A stretch of DNA of 64,000 bases from Salaquimonas pukyongi (GTDB lineage Bacteria; Pseudomonadota; Alphaproteobacteria; Rhizobiales; Rhizobiaceae). The translations under genes and the position numbers were made by a program. Shown here one piece after another: positions 25,820 to 36,424 of this stretch. The notes below the pieces were generated by a model, which ran no database searches, was not told the DNA's origin, and saw only the letters and a program-made list of their open reading frames with translations. Each line of letters starts with the position of its first letter. Position 1 is the first letter of the stretch. The stretch covers positions 434,001 through 498,000 of the forward strand of contig NZ_CP019044.1 in assembly GCF_001953055.1 (NCBI RefSeq). The letters are read 5' to 3'.

Positions 25820-28800
25820 CTACGCTGTCTCGCTCCGGGCGCTGTTCAGTTCCTGCCGCAAGCGCTCTTCTTCCAGTGCCGCCGGGGAAGAAAGACCAGC
25901 CAGCAAACGGTAGGCTACCGGTGTAACGAAAAGCGTGGCGGTGGTTGCAAGGCCAAGCCCGCCGGCGATCACCCAGCCAAGCGCCACCCGCGCTTCGGCG
26001 CCTGCTCCGCTTGCCAGTACCAGCGGTATGGCCCCAAGGACGGTTGAAACCATCGTCATCATGATCGGCCGCACCCGGCGGATGGCCGCCTGTTCGGCGG
26101 CGTCGGCAACGCTCATGCCGCTGTTTCGCAACTGGTTGGCGAACTCGACCATCAAGATGCCGTTCTTTGCCATGATGCCAACTAGCAGGACGAGACCAAT
26201 CTGCGAATAGACGTTCAGACTTGTTCCCGTGAGCACCAGCGCAAAGACTGCGCAGGCAAGGCCGAGCGGGACGGTCAGCATGATGATCAGCGCAGAAACA
26301 AAGCTCTCGAACTGCGCCGCCAGAACCAGCAATACGACCACAATGGCAAACAGGAATGTGGTGCGCATGCCGCTTTCGGTATCTTTCAGCGTGGCAGCTT
26401 CCGCCAGCGGTGCAAGCCGTGCCCCGGCAGGCAGAAGCGGTGCAGCAAGTTGCTGGGCTTCGGCGAGCGCCCCGGCGATTGAAAAACTGCCGTCCAGGCT
26501 TGCAGTCAAGGTAACGGCACGGCGGCGTTGCTCGCGCCCGAGCGATGGTGCGACCGCTTTTTCTTCCAGGGTGGAAATCGACGAGAGGGGAACGGTCCTT
26601 CCGTCTGAAGCCTTCAGGAAAATATCTTCAAGATCGGATGGATCGTTGATCGGGTTGGAGGTTGAAATCATCTTCACATCAACGGCACGGTCGCCGACAA
26701 AAACCGACCCGACGGAGCGGCCATCCAGCATCGCCTGAACGACCGGCGCCAGCCCGTCAATGTTGATCCCCAGATCGGAAGCGCGTTCGCGGTCGATGGA
26801 AATGGAAAGCTGCGGCTGTGTTGTCTCGTAGGATAGCCGGATACGGCCGAAACGCGGGTCAGCCTCCATCCTGGCCATCAGTTCCTCAGCCGCCGCCGCA
26901 AGTTCATCATAGTCATCCCCCAGCAGGGCCACTTTGAGCCCTTCACCCGCATTGCGAATGCCCAGGCTGTTGGGCTGAATGGCGAAGGCGCGGATACCCG
27001 GCACGGTGGCCAGCTTTCGGTTGACCTCTGCGGCGATTTCCTGCTGGCTGCGCTCGCGTTCGTCCCAGGGGGCCAGGGTGAGCACGGCAAAACCGTTGTT
27101 TGCCTGGCCGCGTATTCCGGCAATGGAGAAAACGTTCGTAACCTCTCCACTGGTTCGCAACGGTTCAACCAGCGCTTCTATCTTGCGCGTCTGTGTGCTG
27201 GTGAAATCCAGGCTGACGCCCTGTGGCGCGCTCACGAACATCAGGATGACGGCACGGTCCTCCGGCGGGGTCAGTTCCTTGCGAAGGGTCCCATACAGCA
27301 CCACCGCGGCAAGGGCAGCCGCAACCGATACGGCGACAACCACCAGCGGTGCGGCAAGACATGCCCTCAACAGCCGCGAGTAAATTGCAATCAGCTGCTC
27401 ACCGAAACGGCTTGCCGGGCCGCCACCGCTCTTTTCGGGTGCAGAAGTGAGAAAACGCGAGGCAAGCATGGGGCAGAGCGTCAGCGCGACAAGCGATGAA
27501 ATGGTAACAGACAGCGCAAGGGTGAAGCCGAACTCGCCAAACAGGGCGCCGACCTTGCCGGGCAGAAAGGAAATCGGAATAAAGACGGAGGCCAGCGTCG
27601 CCGTGGTGGTTATGACGGCGAAGAAGACTTCCCGCACACCAACGACGGCAGCAGCACGCGGCCCGAGGCCGGCATTGCGTTTGCTGACGATGTTTTCCAG
27701 AACGACGATGGCATCATCGACTACCAGCCCGGTGGCGAGTACGAGGGCAAGCAGCGTGAGAATATTGACCGAAAGCCCGGCAAGCCAGATGCCGCCTACC
27801 GCGCCGATCAGCGCCACCGGCAGGGTAATGGCCGGTACCAGCGTTGCCCTCAGGTTCAGCAGAAAAACGAAAATAATGGCGATAACGATACAGGCGGCCA
27901 GCAGAAGCGAGTACAGCACTTCATTGATCGACCCCTGAATAAAGGTGGCGTCATCGCTGGTTACCTGGATGCTGACGTCATCGGGCAGGATTTCGGCGAT
28001 CTCCGCAACGGTCTGCCTCACACCCTTTGAGATTTCCAGCGTGTTTGAACCGGCCTGCCGCACGATGCCCATGCCAACACCGGTGCGCCCATTCGCCCTG
28101 AGCAGACTGTCACCGGGATCCGGGCCGAGCGATACCGCAGCCACATCGCCGATGCGGGTTCTTCCCCGGATGACCAGTGCCTCGAACTGGGCCGCAGTGT
28201 CTATGCCGGCGGTTGTGCGAACAACAATGTCCTGCGACGAGCTGGTCAGCGTTCCGGCCGGCGAATCGAACGCTGCATTGGAAAGTGCAGCAGCAATGTC
28301 ACCGGCGTTCAATCCCCGGCTGGCAAGCTTGCTCTGATCAACGTCAATCCTGAAGATGTTGTCGCGGTCGCCATAGACATAAACATCGGCAACACCGGGA
28401 ACCGCCGTCAGCCGGTCGATGACCTCATCTTCAACCAGCGTGGTCAGTTCCTGAACCGAAAGATTGGCGGAAGTAACCGCAACGCGCAAAACCGCCTGTG
28501 CATTGTCATCGCTCTTGATCACGCGGGGGTCTTCGATGTCGTCGGGCAGGTCGCGCGATACGCGGCTGATGGCATCCTTCAGGTCGTTGGCCGCGACGTC
28601 GATATCGGTTTCCGCGGTGAATTCGACCGTCACCGAACTGCGGCCAAAGGTGGAAGAGGAAGAAATCGAATCCACGCCAGGCACACGCCCCGCAGCGCCT
28701 TCGATACGGGCGGTAACTTCCCGGTCAATGGTTTCGGGCGCAGCGCCGGGATACTCCGTGCGAACGGAAACCACGGGACTGTCCACCTCGGGAAGTTCCC

Positions 28801-28927
28801 GCACTTCGACGCCAAACAGCGCGGCAAGACCACCGACAATGATCAGCGCGCTCAGAACAAGCGCAAGAATGGGGCGCCGCACGAACAGGCCGGCAAATCC
28901 GCCATCTGATTGCGGAGCCGTTATCAT
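25820..28927 (-). CDS. RND efflux transporter permease
   Basis: 1035 residues, normal for an AcrB-type hydrophobe/amphiphile exporter. The N-terminus is FVRRPILALVLSALIIVGGL; the proton-relay aspartates are in ATGLVVDDAIVVLENIV (helix 4); a second six-helix block follows the large periplasmic loop. EVDSPVVSVRTEYPGAAPET near residue 60 is typical of the MdtB/MexK-like subgroup. It sits 3 bases after its adaptor gene and forms the pump with it and an outer membrane factor encoded elsewhere. Confidence 0.92.
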   Translation of the reverse strand: MITAPQSDGGFAGLFVRRPILALVLSALIIVGGLAALFGVEVRELPEVDSPVVSVRTEYPGAAPETIDREVTARIEGAAGRVPGVDSISSSSTFGRSSVTVEFTAETDIDVAANDLKDAISRVSRDLPDDIEDPRVIKSDDNAQAVLRVAVTSANLSVQELTTLVEDEVIDRLTAVPGVADVYVYGDRDNIFRIDVDQSKLASRGLNAGDIAAALSNAAFDSPAGTLTSSSQDIVVRTTAGIDTAAQFEALVIRGRTRIGDVAAVSLGPDPGDSLLRANGRTGVGMGIVRQAGSNTLEISKGVRQTVAEIAEILPDDVSIQVTSDDATFIQGSINEVLYSLLLAACIVIAIIFVFLLNLRATLVPAITLPVALIGAVGGIWLAGLSVNILTLLALVLATGLVVDDAIVVLENIVSKRNAGLGPRAAAVVGVREVFFAVITTTATLASVFIPISFLPGKVGALFGEFGFTLALSVTISSLVALTLCPMLASRFLTSAPEKSGGGPASRFGEQLIAIYSRLLRACLAAPLVVVAVSVAAALAAVVLYGTLRKELTPPEDRAVILMFVSAPQGVSLDFTSTQTRKIEALVEPLRTSGEVTNVFSIAGIRGQANNGFAVLTLAPWDERERSQQEIAAEVNRKLATVPGIRAFAIQPNSLGIRNAGEGLKVALLGDDYDELAAAAEELMARMEADPRFGRIRLSYETTQPQLSISIDRERASDLGINIDGLAPVVQAMLDGRSVGSVFVGDRAVDVKMISTSNPINDPSDLEDIFLKASDGRTVPLSSISTLEEKAVAPSLGREQRRRAVTLTASLDGSFSIAGALAEAQQLAAPLLPAGARLAPLAEAATLKDTESGMRTTFLFAIVVVLLVLAAQFESFVSALIIMLTVPLGLACAVFALVLTGTSLNVYSQIGLVLLVGIMAKNGILMVEFANQLRNSGMSVADAAEQAAIRRVRPIMMTMVSTVLGAIPLVLASGAGAEARVALGWVIAGGLGLATTATLFVTPVAYRLLAGLSSPAALEEERLRQELNSARSETA

Positions 28928-28930
28928 CGG

Positions 28931-30091
28931 CTATGCCCCGCCCGCCGGCTGTTCGGCAATGTTCAGGGCAACGCCCTCCCGTACACTCTGTACGCCCTCG
29001 ATCACCGTCAGGTCGCCGGGTTGAATTTCCCCCGATACCATGACGGCATCGCTGTTGCGCTGAATGATTCGCACATCAAGCCGCTTTGCCTTGCCGTCGG
29101 CAACGTTCCACACATACGGGCCCCGGGAACTCCACTGAATGGCCAGCGGATCAACGGCGACATGCTGTTCGCCGGGAAACTTCATGTTGACGCGAAACGA
29201 CATTCCAGGGCGCAGGCGATCACCGGTATTGGGAATGCTTGCGCGAATTTGCAGCGTGCGGCTGTCTCGGTCCACCCGGCTGGCAATTTGGGAAACCGTG
29301 CCCTCAAAAGGCCGGCCCGGAAAGGCAACCGCTTCCGCCTCCACGGGCTGGCCAATTCTGACAAGGGCAGCAAATCGTTCCGGCACCCAGAAATCGACAA
29401 TCAGCGAAGAGCGGTCGTCTATGGTGGTAATTGCCGTCTGAGGGGTAACATAGGCACCGGCTTCCACCGGCACCAGGCCGGCTATGCCGTCGGCAGGAGC
29501 CGTGATAAGGCGGCGCTGCAAGGCAACTTCCGCATCACGCAGGGCAAGCCTTGCAGTCTCCAGTTCGCCCTTTGCATCGTCTAGCTGCACCGTGGTCGCG
29601 GCCCGGGAACGGGTAAGCTGTTCAATTCTTGAAACCTTGTTGGCAACCAGTCTTTCCTGAAGGGCTGCACGGTCGCGGGCAATACGCTCTTTGTCGGAGT
29701 CCAGTTCGGCAACAACATCGCCTTTTTTGACCCGGTCCCCGGGAGAAACATTCACCGCAGTAAGAACACCGGATTCCAATGGTACAAGCGTGATCGAGCG
29801 TGCGGCTTCTCCGTCGCCAATGGCGGTTACGGAATTATCGACCGTGGCGGTAAACGCCGGAGCGGCGACGACCAGGACACCACCGCGCCGGCCGCCTCCT
29901 GCCTTTGGCCCGCTGCCGCCGATTGAGCCGGTGGCGGTCGTTGCATCCGTGCCGGCAATACGCTTTGCCAGAGCAGGATCAAGCCCCAGGGCCTGAAGGC
30001 GCGCGGCTGCATTCGGGTCAATCCGCGTCCAGGCAAAAAGGCACACCAGACCCAGCGCTGCTATGATCAATAGCTGTTTCCACGAGGCCAT
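28931..30091 (-). CDS. RND efflux periplasmic adaptor (membrane fusion protein)
   Basis: 386 residues. An N-terminal anchor (LLIIAALGLVCLFAWT) is followed by the split lipoyl/barrel-sandwich halves (LVPLESGVLTAVNVSPGDRV and ITAPADGIAGLVPVEAGAYV), a helical hairpin between them, and a beta-barrel. It is directly upstream of the RND permease in the same operon and would link it to a TolC-like channel. Confidence 0.9.
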   Translation of the reverse strand: MASWKQLLIIAALGLVCLFAWTRIDPNAAARLQALGLDPALAKRIAGTDATTATGSIGGSGPKAGGGRRGGVLVVAAPAFTATVDNSVTAIGDGEAARSITLVPLESGVLTAVNVSPGDRVKKGDVVAELDSDKERIARDRAALQERLVANKVSRIEQLTRSRAATTVQLDDAKGELETARLALRDAEVALQRRLITAPADGIAGLVPVEAGAYVTPQTAITTIDDRSSLIVDFWVPERFAALVRIGQPVEAEAVAFPGRPFEGTVSQIASRVDRDSRTLQIRASIPNTGDRLRPGMSFRVNMKFPGEQHVAVDPLAIQWSSRGPYVWNVADGKAKRLDVRIIQRNSDAVMVSGEIQPGDLTVIEGVQSVREGVALNIAEQPAGGA

Positions 30092-30340
30092 GTAGGATCC
30101 TGAAGCAAAACTTGAAAAATCAAACCACTGTGTTTCCAGTGTCCCATGGAGGATGGCGGAAAGTCACGTGAAATTTCGGTTAGAAAGCTGCACCCTTCGG
30201 CGCATGGCATGCAATGGGTTTGGAACCGGCATATCGCACGCCACAATCGGCGGACTCCATGGGCAAAATAGCCGTTCCCTTTCCCAGCGCGCCGCGATAT
30301 TGCAGAAATCGGGACATTTTACGCCCGGGCGGATTACAGC

Positions 30341-31969
30341 ATGCATCAGGACAAGGCACGCCCTCTTGAAGGGGATTTCGACTATATTATCGTTGGTGGC
30401 GGGACGGCGGGCTGCGTCCTGGCCAATCGCCTGACCGCCGATGCATCGAAAAAGGTTCTGTTGCTGGAAGCTGGCGGGACCGACGCCTATCACTGGGTTC
30501 ACATCCCCGTCGGCTACCTGTACTGCATCGGCAATCCGCGAACCGACTGGATGATGAAAACAGCCGCCGAGCCGGGGCTGAATGACCGGTCTTTGGTCTA
30601 TCCGCGCGGCAGGCTGCTGGGGGGATGCAGTTCGGTCAACGGCATGATCTACATGCGCGGACAAGCGGCCGATTACGATCACTGGCGGCAATTGGGCAAT
30701 ACCGGCTGGGGCTGGGATGACGTCCTTCCCTATTTCCTCAAGTCGGAAGACCATCATGCCGGAAAGACGGATTTTCATGGTGCAGGCGGCGAGTGGAAGG
30801 TGACCCGCCAGCGCCTTTCATGGGAAATCCTCAAAGCCGTTCAGCGCGGTGCAGCAGAATTCGGCATCATGCCGCGCGACGACTTTAATGACGGAAACAA
30901 TGAGGGTTCGGGGTTCTTCGAAGTAAACCAGAAACAGGGCGTGCGCTGGAATACGGCCAAGGGATTTCTGAAACCGGCAATGAAACGTCCCAATCTGAAG
31001 GTTCTGACCCACGCGGAAACCGAACATCTGATCATAGAGAACGGCGAAGTGCGCGGCGTTGCATTCCGATATGGCGGGGAAAAAAGAACCGCCCGTGCAA
31101 GGGGTGAGGTTCTGCTTGCCGCCGGTTCGATCAACAGCCCCAGAATTCTCGAATATTCCGGTATCGGCCGGGGCGATGTGTTGAACGCCCTCGGCATTGA
31201 TGTGGAGCATGAAAGTCCCGGCGTTGGGGAAAATCTTCAGGATCATCTGCAACTTCGGACGATCTACAAGGTGCGCGGCGCAAGGACTTTGAACACACTG
31301 GCTAATTCCCTTTTCGGCAAGACGCGGATGGCCCTTCAATATGCCCTGACACGCTCAGGCCCGCTTTCCATGGCGCCCAGCCAGTTCGGCATGTTCACCA
31401 AATCAGACCCGTCCCTGGCCACACCGGATCTGGAATATCACGTCCAGCCCCTGTCGACAGACAAGCTTGGCGATCCGCTGCATGATTTTCCCGCGATTAC
31501 CATGTCGGTCTGCAATCTGCGGCCGGAGAGTGTTGGTTCAAGCCACATCGTCAGTCGCGACATTGCCCACCAGCCCGAAATCAGGCTGAACTATCTGTCT
31601 GCAGCGCGAGACCGGCAGGTTGCAGTCGAGGCATTAAGACAGGCACGCCGCATCATGACCGCAAGGGCACTGGCACAATATGAACCGCAGGAACTGCTGC
31701 CGGGACCAGCGGTCGTATCCGATGATGAGCTTTTAAGCGCAGCCGGTGACATCGGCACGACGATTTTTCATCCCGTCGGCACATGCAGGATGGGACAGGA
31801 TGAACGATCAGTGGTCGGCACGGACCTGAAAGTGCACGGCCTTGGCCGTTTGCGCATCGTCGATGCTTCCATCATGCCGAAGATCGTATCCGGCAATACC
31901 GCCTCACCGGTAATAATGATCGCCGAAAAGGCAGCCGATGCCATTTTGAAGGATGCGGCGGCACATTAA
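30341..31969 (+). CDS. GMC family FAD-dependent oxidoreductase
   Basis: 542 residues. FAD-binding start DYIIVGGGTAGCVLANRLTA, GMC signature 1 in PRGRLLGGCSSVNGMIYMRG, signature 2 in GSINSPRILEYSGIG, and catalytic His/Asn in FHPVGTCRMG and SGNTASPV. Length and motifs match choline/alcohol dehydrogenase-type members; the alcohol substrate cannot be told. No BADH-like partner is adjacent. It is divergent from the RND operon across about 250 bases. Confidence 0.9.
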   Translation: MHQDKARPLEGDFDYIIVGGGTAGCVLANRLTADASKKVLLLEAGGTDAYHWVHIPVGYLYCIGNPRTDWMMKTAAEPGLNDRSLVYPRGRLLGGCSSVNGMIYMRGQAADYDHWRQLGNTGWGWDDVLPYFLKSEDHHAGKTDFHGAGGEWKVTRQRLSWEILKAVQRGAAEFGIMPRDDFNDGNNEGSGFFEVNQKQGVRWNTAKGFLKPAMKRPNLKVLTHAETEHLIIENGEVRGVAFRYGGEKRTARARGEVLLAAGSINSPRILEYSGIGRGDVLNALGIDVEHESPGVGENLQDHLQLRTIYKVRGARTLNTLANSLFGKTRMALQYALTRSGPLSMAPSQFGMFTKSDPSLATPDLEYHVQPLSTDKLGDPLHDFPAITMSVCNLRPESVGSSHIVSRDIAHQPEIRLNYLSAARDRQVAVEALRQARRIMTARALAQYEPQELLPGPAVVSDDELLSAAGDIGTTIFHPVGTCRMGQDERSVVGTDLKVHGLGRLRIVDASIMPKIVSGNTASPVIMIAEKAADAILKDAAAH

Positions 31970-32054
31970 GTAGAGCCCGGCACACCGTTCTTGGGTGTTA
32001 TTTGGACGCCCCATCAAAAACGCCTGTTCAACATGCATGCATCATTTGGAAGAA

Positions 32055-32129
32055 TGGTGCCCGGGGGCGGATTTGAACCACCGACACGCGGATTTTCAAT
32101 CCGCTGCTCTACCCCTGAGCTACCCGGGC
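32055..32129 (-). tRNA. tRNA-Phe(GAA)
   Basis: Cloverleaf on the minus strand: acceptor GCCCGGG/CCCGGGC, D arm GCTC/GAGC, anticodon stem GCGGA/TCCGC with loop TTGAAAA (anticodon GAA), T arm GGTGG-TTCAAAT-CCGCC, discriminator A and encoded CCA (32055-32057). Confidence 0.97.
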
Positions 32130-32302
32130 ATCTTTGCAGGATATGGGGTGACGGAGCAAAGCCCCGTTCAAGACTGCGCGGTTTATAGTGGCTGTCCCGT
32201 GGCCTGTCCAGTGGATTGGAAGTCTGCCGCAACAAATATTTCAGCCGGATCAGGCATGCTGGTTTGCAGGTCGCTTCCATTGCCTGTTGCATGGCGCATG
32301 GA

Positions 32303-32500
32303 CTAGTTTTCCGCCCCGCTGGAACTGTCGTCAGCCGGTTCGGCAGGCACCGCATAACTGCCGGAAAACCAGCGGTTGAGATCGACGTCGGAGCATCGTG
32401 TGGAACAGAACGGATAGGTGTCGCGGCTCGAGGGCTTGCCGCAATTGGGGCAGGCAACCGGCTTGCGCAGAGGCGCCACCTTGTCTTTTCCGTCGCTCAT
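32303..32500 (-). CDS. yacG: DNA gyrase inhibitor YacG
   Basis: 65 residues. Zinc is held by C17, C20, C32 and C36 in CPNC and CSTRC, followed by [10 protein letters not shown], the family signature. E. coli YacG binds the gyrase B subunit and inhibits supercoiling. It follows maf by two bases at the end of the murA-hisD-infA cluster. Confidence 0.93.
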   Translation of the reverse strand: MSDGKDKVAPLRKPVACPNCGKPSSRDTYPFCSTRCSDVDLNRWFSGSYAVPAEPADDSSSGAEN

Positions 32501-32502
32501 GA

Positions 32503-33126
32503 TCAGGTTCGGTTCACCCAGTTGAAATAAACCGGATACCCTTCGCCTGCCAGCAGGGATACCGTCTCATGCACCGGCAGGCCGACAACGTTGGTATAGG
32601 ACCCCACCAGTTTGACCACAAAAGCACCGGCGAGGCCCTGAATGGCATAACCGCCGGCCTTTCCGCGCCATTCGCCGGAAGCCAGATAAGCTTCGATTTC
32701 CTCGCGCGACAGCCGTTTGAAGCGCACACGGGTTTCCACCAGCCGGTGCCGGAAAGCGCCCTTGGGCGTTACCAGTGTGATGCCGGTATATACACGATGG
32801 GACCGGCCTGACAGAAGCCGCAGGCTGGTCGATGCCTGGTCCAGCATTTCCGCCTTGGGCAGAATGCGGCGCCCCAGTGCAACCACCGTGTCCGCAGCCA
32901 ATATCAGACAGCCCTGGAGTTCCGGCGTGCGCGAGGCGTTTTCGACCGCCAGTTCCGCCTTTTCGCGGGCAAGCCGTTTGGCAAGCGTGCGCGGTGCCTC
33001 CCCCCGGGCCGGTGTTTCATCGGCGTCGACGGGGCAAAGATGGTCAGGCTCGATGCCCGCCTGCTGCAGCAACTGCAGGCGTCGGGGCGAACCGGAGGCC
33101 AGGATGAGCTTCAACCTGCCCGACAT
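32503..33126 (-). CDS. maf: Maf-like nucleotide pyrophosphatase
   Basis: 207 residues. The N-terminus [20 protein letters not shown] is the Maf signature (phosphate-binding SPRR); later family positions include AREKA, LAADTVV and [12 protein letters not shown]. Members hydrolyse dTTP/UTP or modified nucleotides. It lies 9 bases from infA and 2 from yacG, the usual alphaproteobacterial arrangement. Confidence 0.93.
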   Translation of the reverse strand: MSGRLKLILASGSPRRLQLLQQAGIEPDHLCPVDADETPARGEAPRTLAKRLAREKAELAVENASRTPELQGCLILAADTVVALGRRILPKAEMLDQASTSLRLLSGRSHRVYTGITLVTPKGAFRHRLVETRVRFKRLSREEIEAYLASGEWRGKAGGYAIQGLAGAFVVKLVGSYTNVVGLPVHETVSLLAGEGYPVYFNWVNRT

Positions 33127-33135
33127 GTTGCGGTC

Positions 33136-33354
33136 CTATTTGAAACGGTAGGTGATCCGACCCTTGGTCAGATCATATGGCGTCATTTCCACGAGCACCT
33201 TGTCGCCGGCCAGAACGCGGATACGGTTCTTGCGCATGCGGCCCGCCGTGTGGGCGATGATTTCGTGGTCGTTTTCCAGCTTGACGCGGAAAGTGGCGTT
33301 GGGGAGCAGTTCGCTCACCACGCCCGGGAACTCGAGAACTTCCTCTTTCGGCAT
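33136..33354 (-). CDS. infA: Translation initiation factor IF-1
   Basis: 72 residues, exactly the usual length. Single OB fold: [20 protein letters not shown] then [28 protein letters not shown] and [11 protein letters not shown]. It binds the A site of the 30S subunit during initiation. Confidence 0.98.
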   Translation of the reverse strand: MPKEEVLEFPGVVSELLPNATFRVKLENDHEIIAHTAGRMRKNRIRVLAGDKVLVEMTPYDLTKGRITYRFK

Positions 33355-33495
33355 TCTACCTCTTTTATATTGGCCCCGGAGCCTTGCCTGTCATCCGGTG
33401 GCAGTTTTCCCGGCCATATGGTGCTGCCGGGGTTGATCCGCGCGGAACCTATCCCAGCACGGCGCAAAAGTGAACTGTCAAGATTAAAAGCCGGT

Positions 33496-33999
33496 CTATT
33501 TTTCCCCCTGGGTGGGAGTGGCAAACCGGCTGCGTATTTTTTCCTCCAATGCGTCGCGAACCTGCCGGTAGCCCTCCAATACCTGTTCGCGGCTTCCGGC
33601 GATGGTGGAGGGGTCCATGGTCGGCCAGTATTCGACCTCGATTGCCTGTCCGGCAGCGACATCCAGGGCCCTGTGATGGGCCTGCGGCGAAAGGGTGACG
33701 ATAAGGTCGAAGTAGATGTCCTCAAGGTCATCGAACAGCTTTGTTTTGTGCGTGGTCATGTCGAGCCCGCGCTCGCTCATGACAGCAGCTGCAAAGCCAT
33801 CGGCTGCACCCTCTTCGACGCCGACGGAATCGCAATAGATGGTGGTTCCGTAAAGGTTCTTGAACAGGCGTTCGGCCATTGGCGAGCGGATGGAATTCAT
33901 GGTGCAGGCAAACAGGACCGAGGTTACCGGCGCAGCATCGTCATCTGCTTTTGACGGCACCTGACCGGCTTTGCCGCTTCTATCGTCTGTCCCGCTCAT
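33496..33999 (-). CDS. Low-molecular-weight protein-tyrosine-phosphatase family protein
   Basis: 167 residues from ATG 33999, which overlaps the UPF0262 stop (ATGA). The phosphate-binding loop CTMNSIRS (C-x5-R) comes early and the acid loop is YWPTMDPS. The family contains tyrosine phosphatases and arsenate reductases; there is no extra arsenate-type cysteine pair, so a phosphatase is likelier. Fixed part of the hisD-UPF0262-infA cluster in this order. Confidence 0.85.
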   Translation of the reverse strand: MSGTDDRSGKAGQVPSKADDDAAPVTSVLFACTMNSIRSPMAERLFKNLYGTTIYCDSVGVEEGAADGFAAAVMSERGLDMTTHKTKLFDDLEDIYFDLIVTLSPQAHHRALDVAAGQAIEVEYWPTMDPSTIAGSREQVLEGYRQVRDALEEKIRSRFATPTQGEK

Positions 34000-34480
34000 C
34001 CGCGCCAATGCAACACGCAAATCAGGGTAAAGAGCCGCCGGGCTGTGTCGAAATCCACCTCTATCTTGCCCTTCAGGCGTTCCTGCAGGGTCTGTGACCC
34101 TTCATTGTGCAGGCCGCGCCGACCCATGTCGATCGCCTCGATCTGCGCCGGCGAGGACGTGCGGATCGCCTCGTAATAGCTCTCGCAGATCATGAAATAA
34201 TCCTTGATGACCCGTTTGAACGGGGTCAGCGACAGCATGTGCACGATAACCGGCATGTCGTCTTCCCGCGTAATGTTGAAAACCAGCCGGTTTTCGGCGA
34301 GCGACAGGGACAGTTTATAGGGGCCGCCTGAATCGCCTTCGGGAGGAACGAGTTTTCCTCAATCAGGTCGAAGATGGCCACCGCCCGTTCATGTTCCACA
34401 TCGGGTGTTGCACGGCCGAAGGAGTCGCTGTCCAGGACAACGTCCACCAAACGGTTCTGGGATTGATCTTGCGCGGACAT
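33996..34480 (-). CDS. UPF0262 family protein, frame broken near 34342
   Basis: Conserved alphaproteobacterial protein of unknown function, always near hisD and the phosphatase. The first frame gives [18 protein letters not shown] and [18 protein letters not shown]; then the frame shifts. One more base in the GGG run at 34341-34343 (a C on the coding strand) restores [20 protein letters not shown] and leads into [19 protein letters not shown] and the conserved end CVLHWRG. As drawn it cannot make the full protein; sequencing error is the simplest cause. Confidence 0.82.
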
Positions 34481-34548
34481 GACGGCGAAACAGGCTCACG
34501 GAAATGTTGGAGGAAACCGGAACCGCTCCGGCATCGCAAAGGTCAATA

Positions 34549-35841
34549 TCAGCGATTCATCCGGATTGAAACAGACCTGCCATGGGCTTGCAATCCTTCG
34601 GCTTCCGCCAGGGTTACTGCAGCCGGGCCGATGGCGGCGAGTTGATCGGGCCCGCATTTGAGGATCGACGTGCGCTTGACGAAGTCCAACACCGACAAGC
34701 CGGAGGAAAACCGGGCCGAGCGCGCGGTGGGCAGAACATGGTTTGAACCGCCCACGTAATCGCCGATTGCCTCGGGCGTGTGCTTACCCAGGAACACGGC
34801 GCCTGCATTGCGCACGCCATCGAGAAGGGCTTCCGGGTCTGCGGTGGCGATTTCAAGGTGCTCGGGTGCAAGGCGGTTTACCAGCGGCAGGGCATCGGCA
34901 AGTTTTTCAACCGTGATGATGACACCGTAGTCCCGCCAGCTTGCCGCGGCAATTTCCGCCCTTGGCAAGGTCTGCAAATGCCGTTCCACGGCTTCGGCAA
35001 CGCTGGCGGCCAGTTCCGGCGAATCGGTAATCAGGATCGATTGTGCGGCGGTATCGTGTTCTGCCTGGGCCAGCAGGTCGAGGGCCAGCCAGTCGGGATT
35101 GTTCTCACCATCGGCCACGATCAGCACTTCGGAAGGGCCGGCGATCATGTCGATGCCGACCGTGCCGAAAACCTGCCGTTTGGCCGCGGCAACATAGGCA
35201 TTGCCTGGCCCGACAATCTTGGCAACGGGGGCGATGGTCTGTGTGCCATGGGCAAGAGCCGCCACGGCCTGTGCGCCGCCGATACGATAAACCTCATCGA
35301 CACCGGCAAGATCGGCCGCCGCCAGAACCAGCGGGTTGAGTTCGCCGCCGGGAGAGGGGACTACCATCACTAGCCGTTCAACCCCGGCAACCTTGGCCGG
35401 AACGGCATTCATCAGAACGGAACTTGGATAGCTTGCCGTTCCTCCAGGCACGTAAAGCCCTACAGCCTCCACCGCTGTCCAGCGTGACCCAAGCTCCACG
35501 CCGGCTGCATCGCTATAGCGGTCATCCTGCGGCATCTGTTTTTCGTGATGGGAGTGGATGCGGTCGCGGGCCAGGGTCAGCGCATCAAGCTGTTCTTTGG
35601 GGACACAATCCGTTGCAGCGGCAATTTCATCCGCCGAAACCTGCAATTGCTCCGCTTCAATCGTTAAACGGTCGAAGCGGGCGGTATAATCAAGCAGGGC
35701 GGCGTCACCCCGTTTGCGCACATCGGCGATGATGCTGGCAACGACTGCGTCAACATCGGCGGATTGTTCCCGCTTGGCGGAGAGGATCGACGCAAATTGC
35801 GCGTCAAAATCTTTCTGGGTGCTGTCAAGTCTTTCGGGCAC
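34549..35841 (-). CDS. hisD: Histidinol dehydrogenase
   Basis: 430 residues from GTG 35841 (MPERLDSTQKDF, the usual family beginning). The frame stays open upstream; TTG 35871 overlaps the DUF2948 stop and is the alternative. Motifs: GLYVPGGTASYPSSVLMN, GPGNAYVAAAKRQVFG, DMIAGPSEVL and the metal/base region AEHDTAAQSILIT and NRLAPEHLEI. It catalyses the last two steps of histidine synthesis, with Zn and NAD. Confidence 0.95.
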   Translation of the reverse strand: MPERLDSTQKDFDAQFASILSAKREQSADVDAVVASIIADVRKRGDAALLDYTARFDRLTIEAEQLQVSADEIAAATDCVPKEQLDALTLARDRIHSHHEKQMPQDDRYSDAAGVELGSRWTAVEAVGLYVPGGTASYPSSVLMNAVPAKVAGVERLVMVVPSPGGELNPLVLAAADLAGVDEVYRIGGAQAVAALAHGTQTIAPVAKIVGPGNAYVAAAKRQVFGTVGIDMIAGPSEVLIVADGENNPDWLALDLLAQAEHDTAAQSILITDSPELAASVAEAVERHLQTLPRAEIAAASWRDYGVIITVEKLADALPLVNRLAPEHLEIATADPEALLDGVRNAGAVFLGKHTPEAIGDYVGGSNHVLPTARSARFSSGLSVLDFVKRTSILKCGPDQLAAIGPAAVTLAEAEGLQAHGRSVSIRMNR

Positions 35842-35867
35842 GGGCTGCTTTCTCGATTGCCGCAGGT

Positions 35868-36296
35868 TCAATCCTTGTGGACAGGGACAGAGGATGCCTG
35901 CCAGGAAGCATCCATGTCGGTGAGTTGAACCTCGACGCACTCCACCGTCAGGCGGATTTGAAAATCACCGGAGAAGACAAGATCGATGGTTCCTGCCGGC
36001 GGATCTTCAGGGGTATAGAGCACTGCCAGCAGGCAAAGGACCTGCTCCTTGTCGCGCTGGTTGATGCCCTGGGTTGCCGCATTTTGGACCCGCTCGAAAT
36101 GCAGAACCGACTTGCGGCGTTCTTTCTGTTTTTCGCCTTCTTCCCAGGCAAACCGGTTGAGTTCGAGGACAAACCGGCGTTCGGCGGGAAGAAAACGGAC
36201 ATCCTTCAGCTTGAGAACGGCGTCCTGGCAATGGGCGGAAATTGCGGCCAGATCCTCTGCATCCAGTGCAACCAGCTTTCTTCGGTTTTCCTTCAT
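35868..36296 (-). CDS. DUF2948 family protein
   Basis: 142 residues from ATG 36296 (MKENRRKLVALDAEDLAAIS); an upstream extension to 36374 is open but less likely. Conserved in Hyphomicrobiales between murA and hisD, function unknown. Recognisable stretches: CQDAVLKLKDVRFLPAERRF and LELNRFAWE. Its stop overlaps a possible TTG start of hisD. Confidence 0.88.
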   Translation of the reverse strand: MKENRRKLVALDAEDLAAISAHCQDAVLKLKDVRFLPAERRFVLELNRFAWEEGEKQKERRKSVLHFERVQNAATQGINQRDKEQVLCLLAVLYTPEDPPAGTIDLVFSGDFQIRLTVECVEVQLTDMDASWQASSVPVHKD

Positions 36297-36424
36297 GGCA
36301 GCTTCCTGCGTACCCGGTTCGGGGTGCATGTTTACCTTCGCCGTTGAGGTAGAAAAGCTGACGTTGAAAAGCAAGGCTTTCGATGGTCGCAGAGCTTGAG
36401 CGGTATTTTCCCGTTTGATGGCGA

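Noticed and set aside
25820-30091. Antibiotic-specific efflux operon
   Set aside because: The RND pump and adaptor are clear, but nothing in the sequence tells the substrate, and no drug-specific regulator is adjacent.
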